From: Phycomyces nitens
Taxonomy: Eukaryota; Mucoromycota; Mucoromycetes; Mucorales; Phycomycetaceae
NCBI GenBank assembly: GCA_022702545.1
Contig: JAHRBC010000004.1
Span: 2,356,001 to 2,420,000 of the forward strand
Reading direction: 5' to 3'
Length of the DNA stretch: 64,000 bases
Numbering within the stretch: the stretch's first letter is position 1; every line of letters starts with the position of its first letter. The notes beneath the pieces are model-generated. The model was not told where the DNA came from. It worked only from the letters and a program-made list of their open reading frames with translations, and searched no databases. The translations under genes were made by a program, and so were the position numbers. Positions 45,359 through 57,662 of this stretch are shown in pieces.

Positions 45359-46858
45359 CACTCTCGCTTTGGTGCTGGATATTCAAGAGCGGCCCTGCTT
45401 TCTGTCTCGGCCACAGTTTTTATCCTAGTCGCTCTTCTCTCTGTGTGCTTTACAGACGTGCCGTCCTCTGCCAGCTGGCGTTGGAGCAGGCTCTCTCCTA
45501 GCTTTCGTCTCTTTTTTTCTTCGTCTTCGTCTACGTCTCCTGCCCACTCTGGTCTATAGAGTGCATTGCGGAAGGTATCTGCGAGCATGGCCGCATCCGT
45601 TGAAGACAATACTGGGTTGGTGCTGGGTGAGCGATGTGGGGTTGTGTAGGCAGCGGAATTAGGGTGATAGGGTCCAAGTGGAGGAGATACAGTGTGAATT
45701 GGGTCAAAGGGTCGAGGGGAGGAAATGGCGGTATTGATAGAAGATGCGAGTTCGGTGGTGGAGTTTGGCTGGCTGGCTACTAGTCTTCCTGAGCCAGTGG
45801 CCATGATGGGTGTATTGGAGTAAATCGAGACAATATCACAGCCCTGAAGGCCGCGTTTTTCGTATTCTGCACTGGTCTGGCCACTGCTGCTATCCCTATT
45901 AAGCTTCTGTTCAGAAACTCCTCTGGGCTGGCCAGTTGCCGGAGAAAGCTTGTTTGTTCGTTTACGACGGCGTGCGGCTAATATTGCCCAGATGGCCACT
46001 CCAGAAGCAGCAAGTACGGCCGCACCAACAATTGAAATGACAACAATGGCCCATGTCGGTAATGCGGTGTGATTATTATCATTATTAGATTGGGGCACAC
46101 TGGACACGGACACGGTTGGAGTGGTGTTTGGTGTGCTGGGTATCGCTTTTACTGCAGTGGTATTTGTAGGGGTTGCATCTAAAGGTGAAAATTCTATACA
46201 ATAATTATTATTAGGATAGGTCAATCTAGCAACATATACTACTTACGAACCACCGTGAAATTGAATGGTCTTGGATATGTACTGCTGGGTGTTATGAGTT
46301 CTTTTGTTGCATTCATATCGGCAGGTAAGAGATAGCCAAAGTATGTCCAGGTACGGTTTCCTGAGCCAGCAGGAAGTTTGTCTGGAAACCAGGTATCGTC
46401 AACCTGGACACTCATTTCTCCATCAGAAGTGTCCATGTAGGTCCATTCTTTGATTTGGGTGTAGGCGAAATTGTACTTGTAATAGAGGTAGAGAGATATA
46501 GATTTCTAAACATAATAAATAAATCATGCAAACCGTAAGATGTCTGTGAGGCCACTCAATATAGCTGTGATCTTACCGATGGAACGTAAAAGGGCTGGCT
46601 TTTTTATACAGTAAAAATTTCCATTTAGCTTAATTGATTAATATATTCAACTATTAAAAAGAAAAAACCTTACTTGTAATTCCATACAAAATTATAAGTT
46701 GATCCGTTGTACCAACTATCGGTCGCTAATGGCGAACAGACCGTAAACTCATTACCCTTTTCTGCACAGGCACTTGGGTCAATGTCTAGAGGAATGCGAT
46801 TAGGATGTTGATTAGGCCAGCCGTAATGGAGTCTACCTTGTCGTTTTACAAAACTCAT
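45358..46858 (-). CDS. Single-pass type I membrane protein, unknown function (5' end uncertain)
   Basis: Exons 46674-46858, 46577-46598 (22 nt), 46247-46505 and 45358-46193 join in phase to at least 433 residues. The N-terminal 155 residues look like an extracellular beta-rich domain with N-glycosylation sequons (NGS, NRT, NAT, NFT) and four cysteines. A Thr/Ser/Pro stalk follows, then one membrane helix at about residues 203-228 (WAIVVISIVGAAVLAASGVA) with an ARRRKR stop-transfer signal and a 200-residue cytoplasmic Ser-rich tail. This layout is that of fungal wall-stress sensors and Mid2-like proteins, but no WSC or other named domain is recognised. The first exon should encode a signal peptide. 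A candidate is the ATG at 47158 (MWLFVCATRLFSLQA, to about 47087), but its splice to the known exon is not resolved. Confidence 0.65.
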
Positions 46859-49800
46859 CAAAGTCGAAAACTTTTTTCTTCTTATTCTTCTTCTTTGAAA
46901 AATAGTATACTGGTGGTATTTATATATATATTTATATATATATATATATTTTTATATATTTTTTATAGAAATGCAATAATGGTAGATTATCGAATATTAG
47001 GTATCTGAAAATGCATACGACCAAGGGCAAGTACAAGATATAGGTTTCTTTAGAAAATAGAAAGAGTGGAAAGGAGAAAGACCAACCGTGAGCTGGCCAG
47101 GGCAACTAATATTAGCCTGTAATGAAAATAGCCTTGTCGCACAGACGAACAACCACATCTAAAAGCGGGTGTTTTTCTGTATACTCTACAAATTCAATCC
47201 CATTTATATTTCATATCTCACTTGATCCTTATACGACAGTTGTGAGCGCACAGGATTCTATATCTTGGCTACAGGTATAGACGGTTTAAATGGGTGAAAA
47301 GCCTGCGATCTACAGAGCCAAATTCTGGGTATTTATAGCCATTGAAGCAGTTTGAATTTCCCAAAAGGAATCTCTTCAAAGTACAAATGGAGCCTTTTCT
47401 GCATTCAAACACTGAAATATGGTCTCGATTCTATTCGTCCAGATGCCGCCGGACTCGGTACCCCTGTTTTCCTTATTCCAACAGTAATGTCACCACTTCC
47501 TGTGTACAGTACCACTCAAGCATGTTTCTTTTTTTTTTTTTTTTCTTTCTATTGTCGCTCCGTTTTCTCTCTTGACCTTTGGCCTCTAATTGGTATTTGA
47601 ACTACTGGAGTCCAATGGGGCGACTTTTTTTTCTTCTCCAAGCCAAATATCAATAAACCGGCCAACAATAGTGATATTCTCATTATAGACACCGTCTACA
47701 ATCAATTCGTTCTACTCTTTAGCTTAGCACCGACGGCACCGGAGACTATATATATATAACGAACAGTAGCACAAGAAGTACGGCTTGCAATAAGAGTAGC
47801 CCAGTTTTTGCTGTCATATTCTCGGGACATCCTTTCCGCGCCATAAAAAAGATAATTAGGCCCCATTGATTGACCTGTAGACTTCTAAAGCCCATTGGTA
47901 TCTGCTCACCTGATTCATATTACTTAAAAAAAAAGATACGCAAGTAAAGAAGTCTAGCGATAATAAAAATGAATGGATCCCAAGGAGATCTATCATGTGT
48001 CTTGGCTCTAGACGATCAGGTACGAGCCTAATTCATCTTGCTAAAAACATCCTACCGAGAAACTGTAACTCAAGATCAAGAATTGCTGTCATTACTTTAA
48101 ATTGTTAATATTTGGGTCTTGTGAAATAAATATCTATATAGATTGGTGCTCTATATAAAGAGCCATTTAAACGTGGTTCTGCAGGACCAACCCATACAAA
48201 GTATAAATGATTTATACATCACACTCCTTGTAAATTAATGTAATTTTACCAGGCATAAAATAAGGTTTATGTAAAGGAGTTTATGTGTCTTTGATAAAGG
48301 AATTGGTTTGATCTCCTAAATATTTATTTATTTATTTTATTTATTTAAAAATCAAAACTTGGATTATCTTGCCATCACCTTGGTCAACTGGCACCAAACT
48401 TTGGCTGTAGAGCATTTTTATTATATAGCTATTCAACCATTTTCTCCTATACACTTGTCTATAGATACTAAAAACCAAGACATTGATTATGACAATAGTA
48501 ACAACTCCACTTGTGTCCAAGCCAGAATATCGTAAAAGGAAAAATGCAATTATTTCCCTTTACAAAGTTGTGGAAGAAAAAGCAAGCGTACAACTTTACG
48601 GGTTCATGGTAATAGTAACCCCTATTTATATTTCAGGTCAGTGGGTTTCAAATAACGTGTCAAGAAAAACAGAGGATCAATATTGAAAGGAATAGGTTGC
48701 CATGTGGGATAGGCGCCAAAACTGTACTACCAATAAGAAAAAAATAAATCAAAAGAGCTCATTGGGAATATAGACTTGTAAGAATTACAGTGTGGAATTC
48801 AGGAATTCTCAATATAAATTACCTTTAAAGATCATTGGAAATTTAAATTGAGATGGTCTGGGCACTTTATAAATCTGCAATCAGATATACGAGCCACGGT
48901 TGGGCATTTAGTTGTAAAAGAGGTTGGTCAGTACTTGTTTGTCTCTTTTACAATCTACATTTGAATCACTTGATCTTGTCAACTGCATACTTTCTGGCTA
49001 TAGACTTGGGTGGTTTAATAAAGTACCTAACATGTGAATTGATCGTATAATCAAAGATATACAGGCAAAACCAACTTTATTGGCTAATGTTTGTCAGAGT
49101 GCTCGAGAGTATATCATACATTTCTATAATCATCCCTTGTGCCATCAAAAGCTGTTGCAAAACAAGCATATCTAAATTTTGATATACTAAATCAATCAGT
49201 ATGATATATCCGGAATATGCTGATGGGAAAATATATGTATACTTTTATGTCATAATATGTATTATTGACTTTTTTTTAATTGGTACCTTATTAATCCACA
49301 GCATGTATGTCGTATTGCCCACAATGTGTAATAATAATCTGGTTTGGATAGTACAGTCTACTATCAAACCAAGACATATGCTGGCAAGAAAAGCAATCGT
49401 TATTTGCTTTTAAAAAATTACTGGAAAGAGTAATGTCACTAGATAGAAACGTAATTGTGTTGTTTGGTTGGTATCCAATACTATCATTAGTTTCTTATAT
49501 TTCTATTTCTCTACTTGGAAGGACGCCTTTTTTTGTTTGAAAACACCAATAATAATAATAAACACTTGTATAAATAGCGCTGCCAGTTCCTCAAGTCGAG
49601 TCAAGAAATAAGACTGAAATGCTTCAAAACAAGCAAAAACATGGTACCAGCAATATAAACTCATCAACTATATCAGGAATTAGTCCTTATCATTTACCTT
49701 GTTACCATCAATGAATATTTTCTTTATTCCAAGCAATAAAAGATCCACAAAAGCTTTTCAATCAAATACCACTCCATGCTATTACACTGACTTTGCTCTA

Positions 49801-52199
49801 GTTATATTGTAGCTATTCTTGTATTTTATCATTATTGCATTCACCATTATTAGCCCATTTTTAAACGGGTGCAACAAATAAAAATGAGATTATTATTATT
49901 ATCAAGGATGGTCACTTTATGATAATCTTGATTCTTCATCTTTGTTAATGTATCTGTCCCAAAAGGTTTCAGAGTGTCGATCCTGGTTATCCCTTGAATA
50001 GTGTTTACTTTAATATTGCCTTTTAATTATTGTTCAATATTATTTTATAAGATTCAAGAAAAACGTGCATGGTGGCATAAACAAAAGGTTTATTGGCCAT
50101 AATTATAAAATTACCCTTTCCCCTCATGTCTAGTCATTACATACTTTATAATATGATAAACTGCTGTTCTGTTGTTAAACGGCCTTATATTCAAAAGTTC
50201 CATTTGATCCTCAAGTAAAGTTATAGACAACAAAAGTGCCTAGACAGGTTGAATTCGTCTCAAAAACAAGGGGTATAGATTGATCAACTTTTAGCTCCCA
50301 CGCCTCGAATTAAATTTCCAATTGTTTCTTTTGAGTATAGAATATTGTACCTTGAATTCTTGTATAATTACATTTATTATTCCAAGAATTACATGCCAGT
50401 TACAACAGATTCGTAATTCATAATTGTACTTTCCAAAAACTCTATTTCATGGTAGCACAATATTTAACATTTCAGACTCAATTGGATCGGTAAACAGCTG
50501 AATCTTTGATGGAATAGCCCAACCCACGTTTTATATATTAATTTATTACCCCAAGATGACCCAGAGTCTAGAAAGTATACTGAGTACTATCACAGTCTAA
50601 CCAATTATAAAAATATTTCATTAAAACAATATATCCATACAGAATTAATAATCTTAAATTCCACCTAAACCTATTCACTAATATTTGTATACCTGTCAGC
50701 CGAGGTACCGATGAACTGATGAATATATAAACACAATTTATATTATATATTTATTGTCTAATTCTAATTAGGCCAATCGTCATAATTTTACGCCACTGTG
50801 TACAAAAGTTGACGAAAAGGATCTTGTAGCTCCAAAACACTTGGAACTCTATCTCGAGTACTTTTTTACACCCCTGTTCTGTTGGGTAAGACAAGCAATA
50901 TTTTGAAAGTGTCTAAACTTTTCATGTCTTTATAGACATGATCATAGTCTGGTGCTAGTCTATTTGCACTGACAGGCATATATTTTTTTATAATTCCATG
51001 CTTAAAAATCATATGTATCAAAAACATGCCTATCGAATAAAAGGTATTGTATTATTTTTACAGAAAAAAAAAGGGACAAATCTATTTTTTTCTTTCTGTT
51101 AAGGTGTTATTATTCATATATAGTAGTACCCTGTGGTAGAAAATAACTGTATTAGTTGACAGAATATTTCTACAAGCACATTTACAGATAATTATATTCA
51201 CAAGTGAAAAAAAAAAAACAAGATTAAATACCAGTCAAACACAAATGATTGGGTGCTTCAAGGTTATTAGCAATCTAGTGTTTCTAAAGCTAGAGGTTTT
51301 ATGTTGAAAGAAAATCTAGGAATCATAAGGATTAGGACAAGGGAAAATATCTTGACAGCATTCTTGTTGAAATAGAAACGCCATTTACGTGTTTTAATTT
51401 CAACACTTGAAGATTTCTTTTTTTTAAAAAATATATATATATATATTGAATATTAGCGACTAGTCCTTTATAGCTGTAACACATCAACAGAAACAAAGTG
51501 TTAATCATTGTCAATAAAGAAAGCCGCTGGAAAATAAACGGTACCAAGTAATTTTATTAAATATTTCAAGGTGTGTCGGTATAAATATGCTCATAAATTT
51601 CTTTCTGACAAGGTAACCACTAGTATTTAGAATGTTGTAACAAAAAAAATAAAGACCTATCAAAGCAGTAAAAGATATTATCTTTCAAATATTCATTCTG
51701 ACTAGAAATCTTTGGTGTACACTATACCAAAGCAGAGAAAAACGGTGTGCTTGGTAAAAAATCATAGTGTTCCAAAATCATCAAAATATACATGACAGCC
51801 ACGCTTACGGATATCAAGGCAGCAAAAATCTATAGAGAATATAATTACAAACCCAAAACATCATATCTATGTTTTTATAAGACTTTATCTTTTGAGGCAC
51901 TCCAACTCCTCATCTCTAGACCCAGACTACTAATATCTTTCCTAATCTTAAGCCGAAAATCTCATCATCTATCGCTCTAGAACTCCTAAAGATCAAACTT
52001 TTACCCAACATTACACAATGATTCCTTGATCAACCGGCATCTCGCTTTTATAGGTTGTCATTTCAGGATTTCCTAATAAACCGATAAGTTGGGAGATGAA
52101 GTCCAGACGGAATTACTATTTATAATCAATATTCATCAACAATCCAAGACTATATGATGAAAATGTATATGTGGATCTGTATGAACTGGTAACGATAAT
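46859..52199. other. Long AT-rich gene-poor stretch
   Basis: Over 5 kb without a supported gene, apart from the possible first exon of the membrane-protein gene at 47087-47158. A plus-strand open run at about 47352-47520 (contains DSIRPDAAGLGTPVFLIP) looks coding but has no partner. The segment around 51950-52060 is a diverged copy of sequence near 54990-55075. Confidence 0.5.
51950..52060 (+). repeat. Diverged dispersed repeat, copy 1
   Basis: Matches 54985-55075 by eye. Both read CGCTCTwGAACTCCT, then about 15 unlike bases, then CCCAACATTACA and a CCTTGATC/CCTTGATAT block before CGG. The family and its ends are unknown. Confidence 0.45.
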
Positions 52200-52370
52200 C
52201 AACCTCGACTTTCATCTTGTTTGTAAAGCTTACACCTCACTTGATGCTTTCCATTATGTTCAAGAGAATGGATACAAAAGATGCGTAACTTGAATTTGGG
52301 TTCTTGTACTCTTATTGTATTCCCGTCTTCATACTTGAATGTCACTAGAGCTCTATACTTCTTGACCATG
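52200..52370 (-). CDS. Possible small ORF, 55 residues
   Basis: I do not recognise it. From the ATG near 52370 the minus strand encodes MVKKYRALVTFKYEDGNTIR, a basic segment with LRIFCIHSLEHNGKHQ, and ends DESRG. Composition looks coding and the frame stays open upstream of the ATG, so this may be the end of a larger or decayed gene. Confidence 0.3.
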
Positions 52371-52763
52371 GCCTTTTGAATCAAGGGTTCTTTTAAGAGA
52401 ACCAAGAAAAATAAGCGAGTGAATTATAAAGCAGTTTAAAACATAATCTTGGTTCCTTGTTTTCTCGAGCTTTCATGCCTTTGTACTCAATTTCTATAAC
52501 TAGACTTGGATGATGTAAATCATTGTTGTTGTGAATAAGTGCTCGGAAGATTTTAGGTACTAAAAGTGTTATTTAAAAAGAATATATCATGGCAGTTTAG
52601 GTGGTTATTATTATAGCTTCCTTATAATATAATGTCTATTATGTAATGGTTGGTTATCACTTTAGTTGTTTAAAGTGTACGTGTCCCTGGTGTGTAACTG
52701 TTCCTGGAATGTTAAATTTATATTAGCAAGCAGTAATCAGAGATCGGTCGTGGAGTTTGCGTT
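52371..52763. other. AT-rich intergenic DNA
   Basis: Nothing recognisable was found between the small ORF and the Tc1 relic. Confidence 0.45.
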
Positions 52764-52976
52764 TCACTCAGCCGTGGTATACATAGCACAGTCTCCATTA
52801 TGAGCCAGGCTCCCTGTAATGTCTGAGCGTTTACAAATAGCATGCTTGCTAAAATTGGGTTCCTTGGGAATATAATGTTGGTTGATGATATTCAAGCCGT
52901 TCTCATGTACAATAATTGCACAAACCAAGTTGTCTGTGTTGGTATCTTTTTTTTTATGGTTATAATTAGATGACAT
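52764..52976 (-). pseudogene. Decayed Tc1-like transposase N-terminus
   Basis: The 70-codon minus frame aligns without large gaps to the start of the transposase at 119-550. It keeps the initial M-S-S-N, KK and NTD, IIVHE (from a segment that reads VIIVHE in the other copy), SK near the recognition helix, and TGS before the hinge. The rest has diverged to non-conservative residues and the frame ends where the hinge should begin. This is an old relic of the same family. Confidence 0.7.
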
Positions 52977-53929
52977 ATTTTTGATACTCTGTAATTATTA
53001 CAAGTGTGTTTTATATTCTGAAAATCCAACTCAATCGTAACTGTACAATCCTTTATTTTCTAAATGCTTTAAAGAGGTTATCTATCAAGAGAGAGTTAGA
53101 TATGACCATCTTTAATGCAAGAAAAGTGGGATACAGCCTAAAGGATAATATTTTTTTTAATTAGTCTTTTATGGGGCATCCAGATATTTATTTTTTTATT
53201 AGCCGCCAGCTTTTGTCTGATCTGTATATTAATAAAAATGTAATACCGACAATTGGTTGTTTAGGAATAAAAATTTAGAGTTTCATATATAAACCCAGTG
53301 GTGAGTAAACCTTATCTCATTAAGAGTACGACATTAGGAGTCTACATTAATTCAAACACCGTCGCATTTTTTCTGTTGTTTAAAAAATGCTATCCTAATA
53401 AATTCCCACACTGCTAGGACTTTTAAAATATATACTCAGAATAGTATGAGAATTAAAATATTCATACACAGACCAAGAAAACCTTGGATTCGAGAAAGAA
53501 CGAGTGCTTATAAAATTTGAGGTTACTTTTTGTAAATCCTTTGTCTTTGGATCAAATGAAAAATGTAAGCTGTAATACATATGAATGAATTTAAAGATGT
53601 ATATATGCCTTTGTAGAAAGTGAGGTTTTCTTTCCTCTGGGTACTCTTATTGGAAAGTACAAATAGGAGAAAATCTGTTTGCAAATTATATATAATTTAA
53701 CCCTACTCTTTCACCTTGGGTCTATTCTCGCTATTCACAATACATCTGTTTGGAGCAAACTAGTTTGAGGTGAATGAGTATTTGATAATTTTCTATGCCT
53801 TGGGGACAAATAAAAATCTTGGTTTATGTAAAGCCGTCAAGGTTGAGTACCATTGAATAAGCAATCCTAAATACCACTCCTACTCGAACCTGCAATGAGC
53901 CCAAGAGAAATATTCAAGATGTGATGCTG

Positions 53930-53967
53930 CTCGGACCTGAATAACAGACGGTTCTGTCTAGTCCGAG
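53930..53967. other. Nested hairpin
   Basis: CTCGGAC (53930-53936) pairs with GTCCGAG (53961-53967). Inside, ACAGA pairs with TCTGT around a CGGT loop. The function is unknown; it could be part of a structured RNA or a transposon end. Confidence 0.35.
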
Positions 53968-54081
53968 AGTGTAGAAATCAAAATGGAAAGTGCGGTGCAT
54001 TGAAATAGTTCACCTTTTGATCCATTCACAAATTCATCTTGGGTCCAAGAGTGACCGGTATTTTGGATTGCTGGTTTAACG

Positions 54082-54518
54082 GTGCTAGGGTTTTGCCATT
54101 TCAAAGGTCACTTTTCGTTCATTACTCACTATGCTTTTGATTCGATTCTTCCTCTTTCTTTAGAATCAAACATGAAGCTTGAACTTGAAAAACGCAAATT
54201 CATCGAAAGCAAATTACTTAATCAAGTCTTACACCCATTTGATTCCCAAAAAAAAATATGGCCAACTTTATAGAAAATGGATTTAAAGATTACAATGAAC
54301 AAGATGTTCTCAAAGAAGATTTACCAAAAGCTAAAACAATTTCAACAAGAATGCCCGAACCTAACGGCAAAAAGTCAAAGACTAGCAATATACTAGCAGC
54401 CAAATTCGAGGGTTTTTTTTTCAGACACTGGCTACCTATAGACAAAGAGTTTACTAATAAATGCAGCGCAAGAATCTTTATTTTAAAAAACTATTCGAGA
54501 AAAAAAAATACTTTTTGA
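54082..54518 (+). pseudogene. Possible frameshifted ORF of unknown origin
   Basis: Two plus-strand frames abut at a run of nine A (about 54249-54257). The first ends LELEKRKFIESKLLNQVLHP, and the second continues ENGFKDYNEQDVLKEDLPKA and then KKSKTSNILAAKFEGFF. Joined by a one-base slip they would form about 145 residues rich in Lys, Glu and Asn. No family is recognised. Confidence 0.3.
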
Positions 54519-55119
54519 TGGGGTGAAAGTTATTTCTTCTTAGAATTGAAAATCAAGAACCATAGAACAAAGTAACTGAAAATGACAATAAAGAAAATGT
54601 GATTGGACAACCGAAAAGGCCAAGTCAATGTTTATGTTAAAACAACCACTTTGAGGACAATAATTCAGCCATTATGCATATTCGAACCTATGCACGTAAC
54701 CACTAGTTGAATCTTGCGGATCAAAAACTTGCTATCCTATCATTTGAGTTGTTAGATACTTATGAACTACACTTTCTTTTGCAGGAGCTAACAAAGAGTT
54801 CTATAAAACAACAGTCGTGAACTTGATGTCTAGGACTGTATACACGTTCTATATTCCGAGATCACTGGTTTGAATTTTCTGCTATGACCATATATTTTGA
54901 TATGTAAGAAATAAAATAGGTATAAAAAACATCCTCTCAGACCAAAACTTTCAGACCATTCTATACATTTCCGTTTGTGAGCCGGATATACCCAATTCCA
55001 ACGCTCTTGAACTCCTGGTGAGCTATCCCCCTGCCCAACATTACAACGTCATGTCCTTGATATCGGTGGCTTCAATTTAAAAGAAGTGTGTTGCGGCCAA
55101 GGAAGCATGAAGACTAGTA

Positions 55120-55163
<44 letters not shown>

Positions 55164-55516
55164 GTCTGTCGACTAGCCTTTTAAAATAATAATAATAAAA
55201 TTATTGTCTAGTTTCTATCAAATCTCAATACAGCTCTTTTCTTGTACGATGATCTTCTAAATGAATTTTCTCCTATTGTCATGTTTAATCTGTGCTTCGT
55301 ATCAATTGTTATCAAAGAGTTTTTCTTTGTTTTACAAATACACAAGAGGAGCATCTGAACTGGATAACAAGTTCTTTTGTGATCATTATCTCTAGATGTA
55401 CAGAATAAACAGCATATTATACTCTTTGTGTATATCATACATTGTTTTGTGCTTAAATACACATGTTTTTTATTTTTATTATTATTTTCTCATTTCGCCC
55501 ATAGATTTATTGTAGA
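54519..55516. other. AT-rich intergenic DNA with (TTA)n microsatellite
   Basis: A (TTA)n tract runs at about 55121-55162, followed by AATAATAATAAT at about 55186-55197, which could pair with it. The second diverged repeat copy lies at about 54985-55075. Confidence 0.6.
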
Positions 55517-56233
55517 ATGCTGACATTCATCAGGATTATATCATTTATTACATTATCTCTTTTATATTTTGGCTCTTACTTTATCAAAGAAGTCGAATCT
55601 CCTAGCAAACCCTATGTCGTGTGTCAAATGGCAGACTGGAGAGACTGCTCCAAAATACAGCCAGTCTCTACAACTAGAGCTCCATTACCACAAATTATAC
55701 AGCACACGTCCAAAACACATTCAACTACCAATTTCATAGGAGAAGTTACTCTATACCAAACAGTATACACCACTATAACCTACGACCGTACATACTATGC
55801 CATCGAGAAAGTAACAAAGTCTTCAAGCCCCAAACCATCTAATAGAGCAACTCCTCATAGTCCCAAACCCAAACGAATAAAAGAAGAACCAGACATTTGG
55901 AATTACAAGAGTCCAGCTGAAAAGGCTAACACGGAAAACTTTGTCTGGTTCAGAATCCCATTTACAAACCTGCGACTGTCAATCTATACTTTTGCACCTT
56001 ATTCTCAGTGTAAAATTCTGGAGTACAATATACTCTGCTGGCCATCTACCCAAGAATTTATCGACAGGAACATGAGACGTGCCCACATCATTCTTGGAGG
56101 TCTTTTTATATTCTTTCACATCGCATATTTTGCCATCCTTCGAGACTCTGTATATCTAATCATATTCATCTTCAACAGGACAAAAATATACTACCAGGCT
56201 TTAAAAGCCTACCTAAATAATCAATCGGAATAA
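55517..56233 (+). CDS. Hypothetical membrane protein, single exon
   Basis: An ATG-to-TAA frame of 238 residues with no intron; I do not recognise the family. A hydrophobic N-terminus (residues 5-23, IRIISFITLSLLYFGSYFI) could be a signal anchor. The next 90 residues are Ser/Thr/Pro-rich with two Cys (VVCQMADWRDCSK). A Tyr/Thr segment (TLYQTVYTTITYDRTYY) and a Pro/Lys-rich linker follow. Near the C-terminus two membrane helices lie at about 190-207 (HIILGGLFIFFHIAYFAI) and 212-220. Length and composition make a real gene likely despite the AT-rich surroundings. The topology suggests both ends anchored with a lumenal or extracellular loop. Confidence 0.65.
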   Translation: MLTFIRIISFITLSLLYFGSYFIKEVESPSKPYVVCQMADWRDCSKIQPVSTTRAPLPQIIQHTSKTHSTTNFIGEVTLYQTVYTTITYDRTYYAIEKVTKSSSPKPSNRATPHSPKPKRIKEEPDIWNYKSPAEKANTENFVWFRIPFTNLRLSIYTFAPYSQCKILEYNILCWPSTQEFIDRNMRRAHIILGGLFIFFHIAYFAILRDSVYLIIFIFNRTKIYYQALKAYLNNQSE

Positions 56234-56346
56234 TTTCAGCACTCTTATATATACACTTTAATAGAGATAGTATAGACTAGCAATAAAAAAAAAGCTTTCT
56301 TGAGGCTGGAATCACTTTTTAAAGTCTAGTTTCTGTATTCCGTATA

Positions 56347-56903
56347 TTAAATAATTGTTGTTGAGTCGTGATAAAAAACTAAAACTAAGGAGTATGTGTC
56401 TCCTTGAGACTTATGAATTGTAAGTACTTCAGCTGAAACTACAGAGAATTGAGTGCGAATAATGCCACAATGAGGTTCTATCATAGTCCAATTGTTCGAG
56501 ATACCGAGACTTTGGTGGGTTCTTTGCTGTTTTTTTTTTCCCAAAGCTCCTTTCCACTTTTTTCATCGTCAAACTGTATCCATAGGCGCAATAGTTTACT
56601 TACGGACAAGGAATTGGATGCTTTTACTTGAATGTTATCTGAATCTGAAAGCCGGCCATAATCAATTCTTTTTAATACACCTGTTGTACCATTGACAAGT
56701 CCATCAATAGTACCGATATTGACCTTCATCATATATTTTCTACTGATCTTCAATAAAAGTGTTTTGATTAGGTCTTGAACATTGGATGGTCTTGTAGGCT
56801 TGTCAACAGAGAATAGTAGTTGCTGGATAGAACCTCCGTCCATACACTGTCCAATAATTCGGTCAAACGCCTTTGAGATTGGACCTTTTGTGGCTAAACT
56901 CAT
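56347..56903 (-). pseudogene. PIF1-like helicase remnant, probably from a Helitron
   Basis: The minus frame 56481-56903 contains VNIGTIDGLVNGTTGVLKRI and LRLWIQFDDEKSG. An overlapping second frame (56347-56544) contains WTMIEP, QFSVVSAEVLTIHKSQGDTY and a short tail. These are the C-terminal helicase blocks of PIF1-family proteins (DGLVNGATG, LWIEFD, TIHKSQG), with the wording found in Helitron-associated helicases of Mucorales. The N-terminal Walker motifs and the Rep domain are absent, and the two blocks lie in different frames. It is a fragment of a DNA transposon helicase. Confidence 0.72.
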
Positions 56904-57514
56904 AAGTATATCCTGGTTTGTTTGTAAAACAAAGGAGTTTCTACTGAAAAGATATACTGTTACAGTAAAAAAGTTTTACAGGTTTCGCCTTTTACTTGGG
57001 ATTTCTAACTGTAAACTCCATGTAGAGCGCCAAAAATGAAAGAACAAGCTACGAACTAGCTGGTAGAAAGTATACTGTTTACTCTGACAAGCAAAAGGCA
57101 GTTTTCTATTACTTCAACAGGATAAAACTGTGAAAGGCTTCTCCTTCTGGTCGCAAAACTCATATTGAGCCATATTCTACGGCTAAAAGTAGGCAAAGCG
57201 ACTCGGAAATATTCCAGTTGAGACATTTATGAAAACAGACAAACTAGTCGAACAAAAAGCCTTGCCAGTCTTTAAAAAGAGGATAAACATAATATTTTTT
57301 TGAAAAGTATCCTCAAGCAACAAGACGCGATGCATTAGAGAGCTTGAGTGAGGCGTCTGAGGACTTTAATTCATACCATCACACATACCATACCGTGAGC
57401 TACAATACCTCAGGATGCTATTTTAACTGATATTCGAGAGCCTTTAGAAGCCAAAGAGGCTAAAGACTGATGGAAGCATAAATAGAACAAAGCCTTTGAT
57501 AAAAAAAAAAGATG
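56904..57514. other. Intergenic, probably decayed transposon DNA
   Basis: No open frame of note. It lies between two transposon relics and may belong to one of them. Confidence 0.35.
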
Positions 57515-57662
57515 ACCAAGAAGACTGTTGCTGAATATATCAAGTTTATTTCCAAGACGTTGGATGAGACAAGTTCTCTAAACTTGGCATCCATGTAACT
57601 ATGGACAATAAGCCCATCCCTACCTCAGAAAATAACACGCAATTAATCAAGGGTAGAGGCTA
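57515..57662 (+). pseudogene. Relic of a DDE transposase (Tc1/pogo-like)
   Basis: One plus frame reads TVAEYIKFISKTLDETSSLN to a stop. About 10 bases later another frame reads MDNKPIPTSENNTQLIKGRG and stops. These match the segment around the second catalytic Asp of DDE-superfamily endonucleases (K-x-LDE..., then VMDNAPIHTS...LIxxRGY). The critical Asp of MDN is still present. Too short and broken for a finer family call. Confidence 0.5.

Noticed and set aside
45176..45361. ORFs encoding Ile-Tyr repeats at the TA microsatellite
   Set aside because: They are translations of (TA)n and (TTA)n tracts only.
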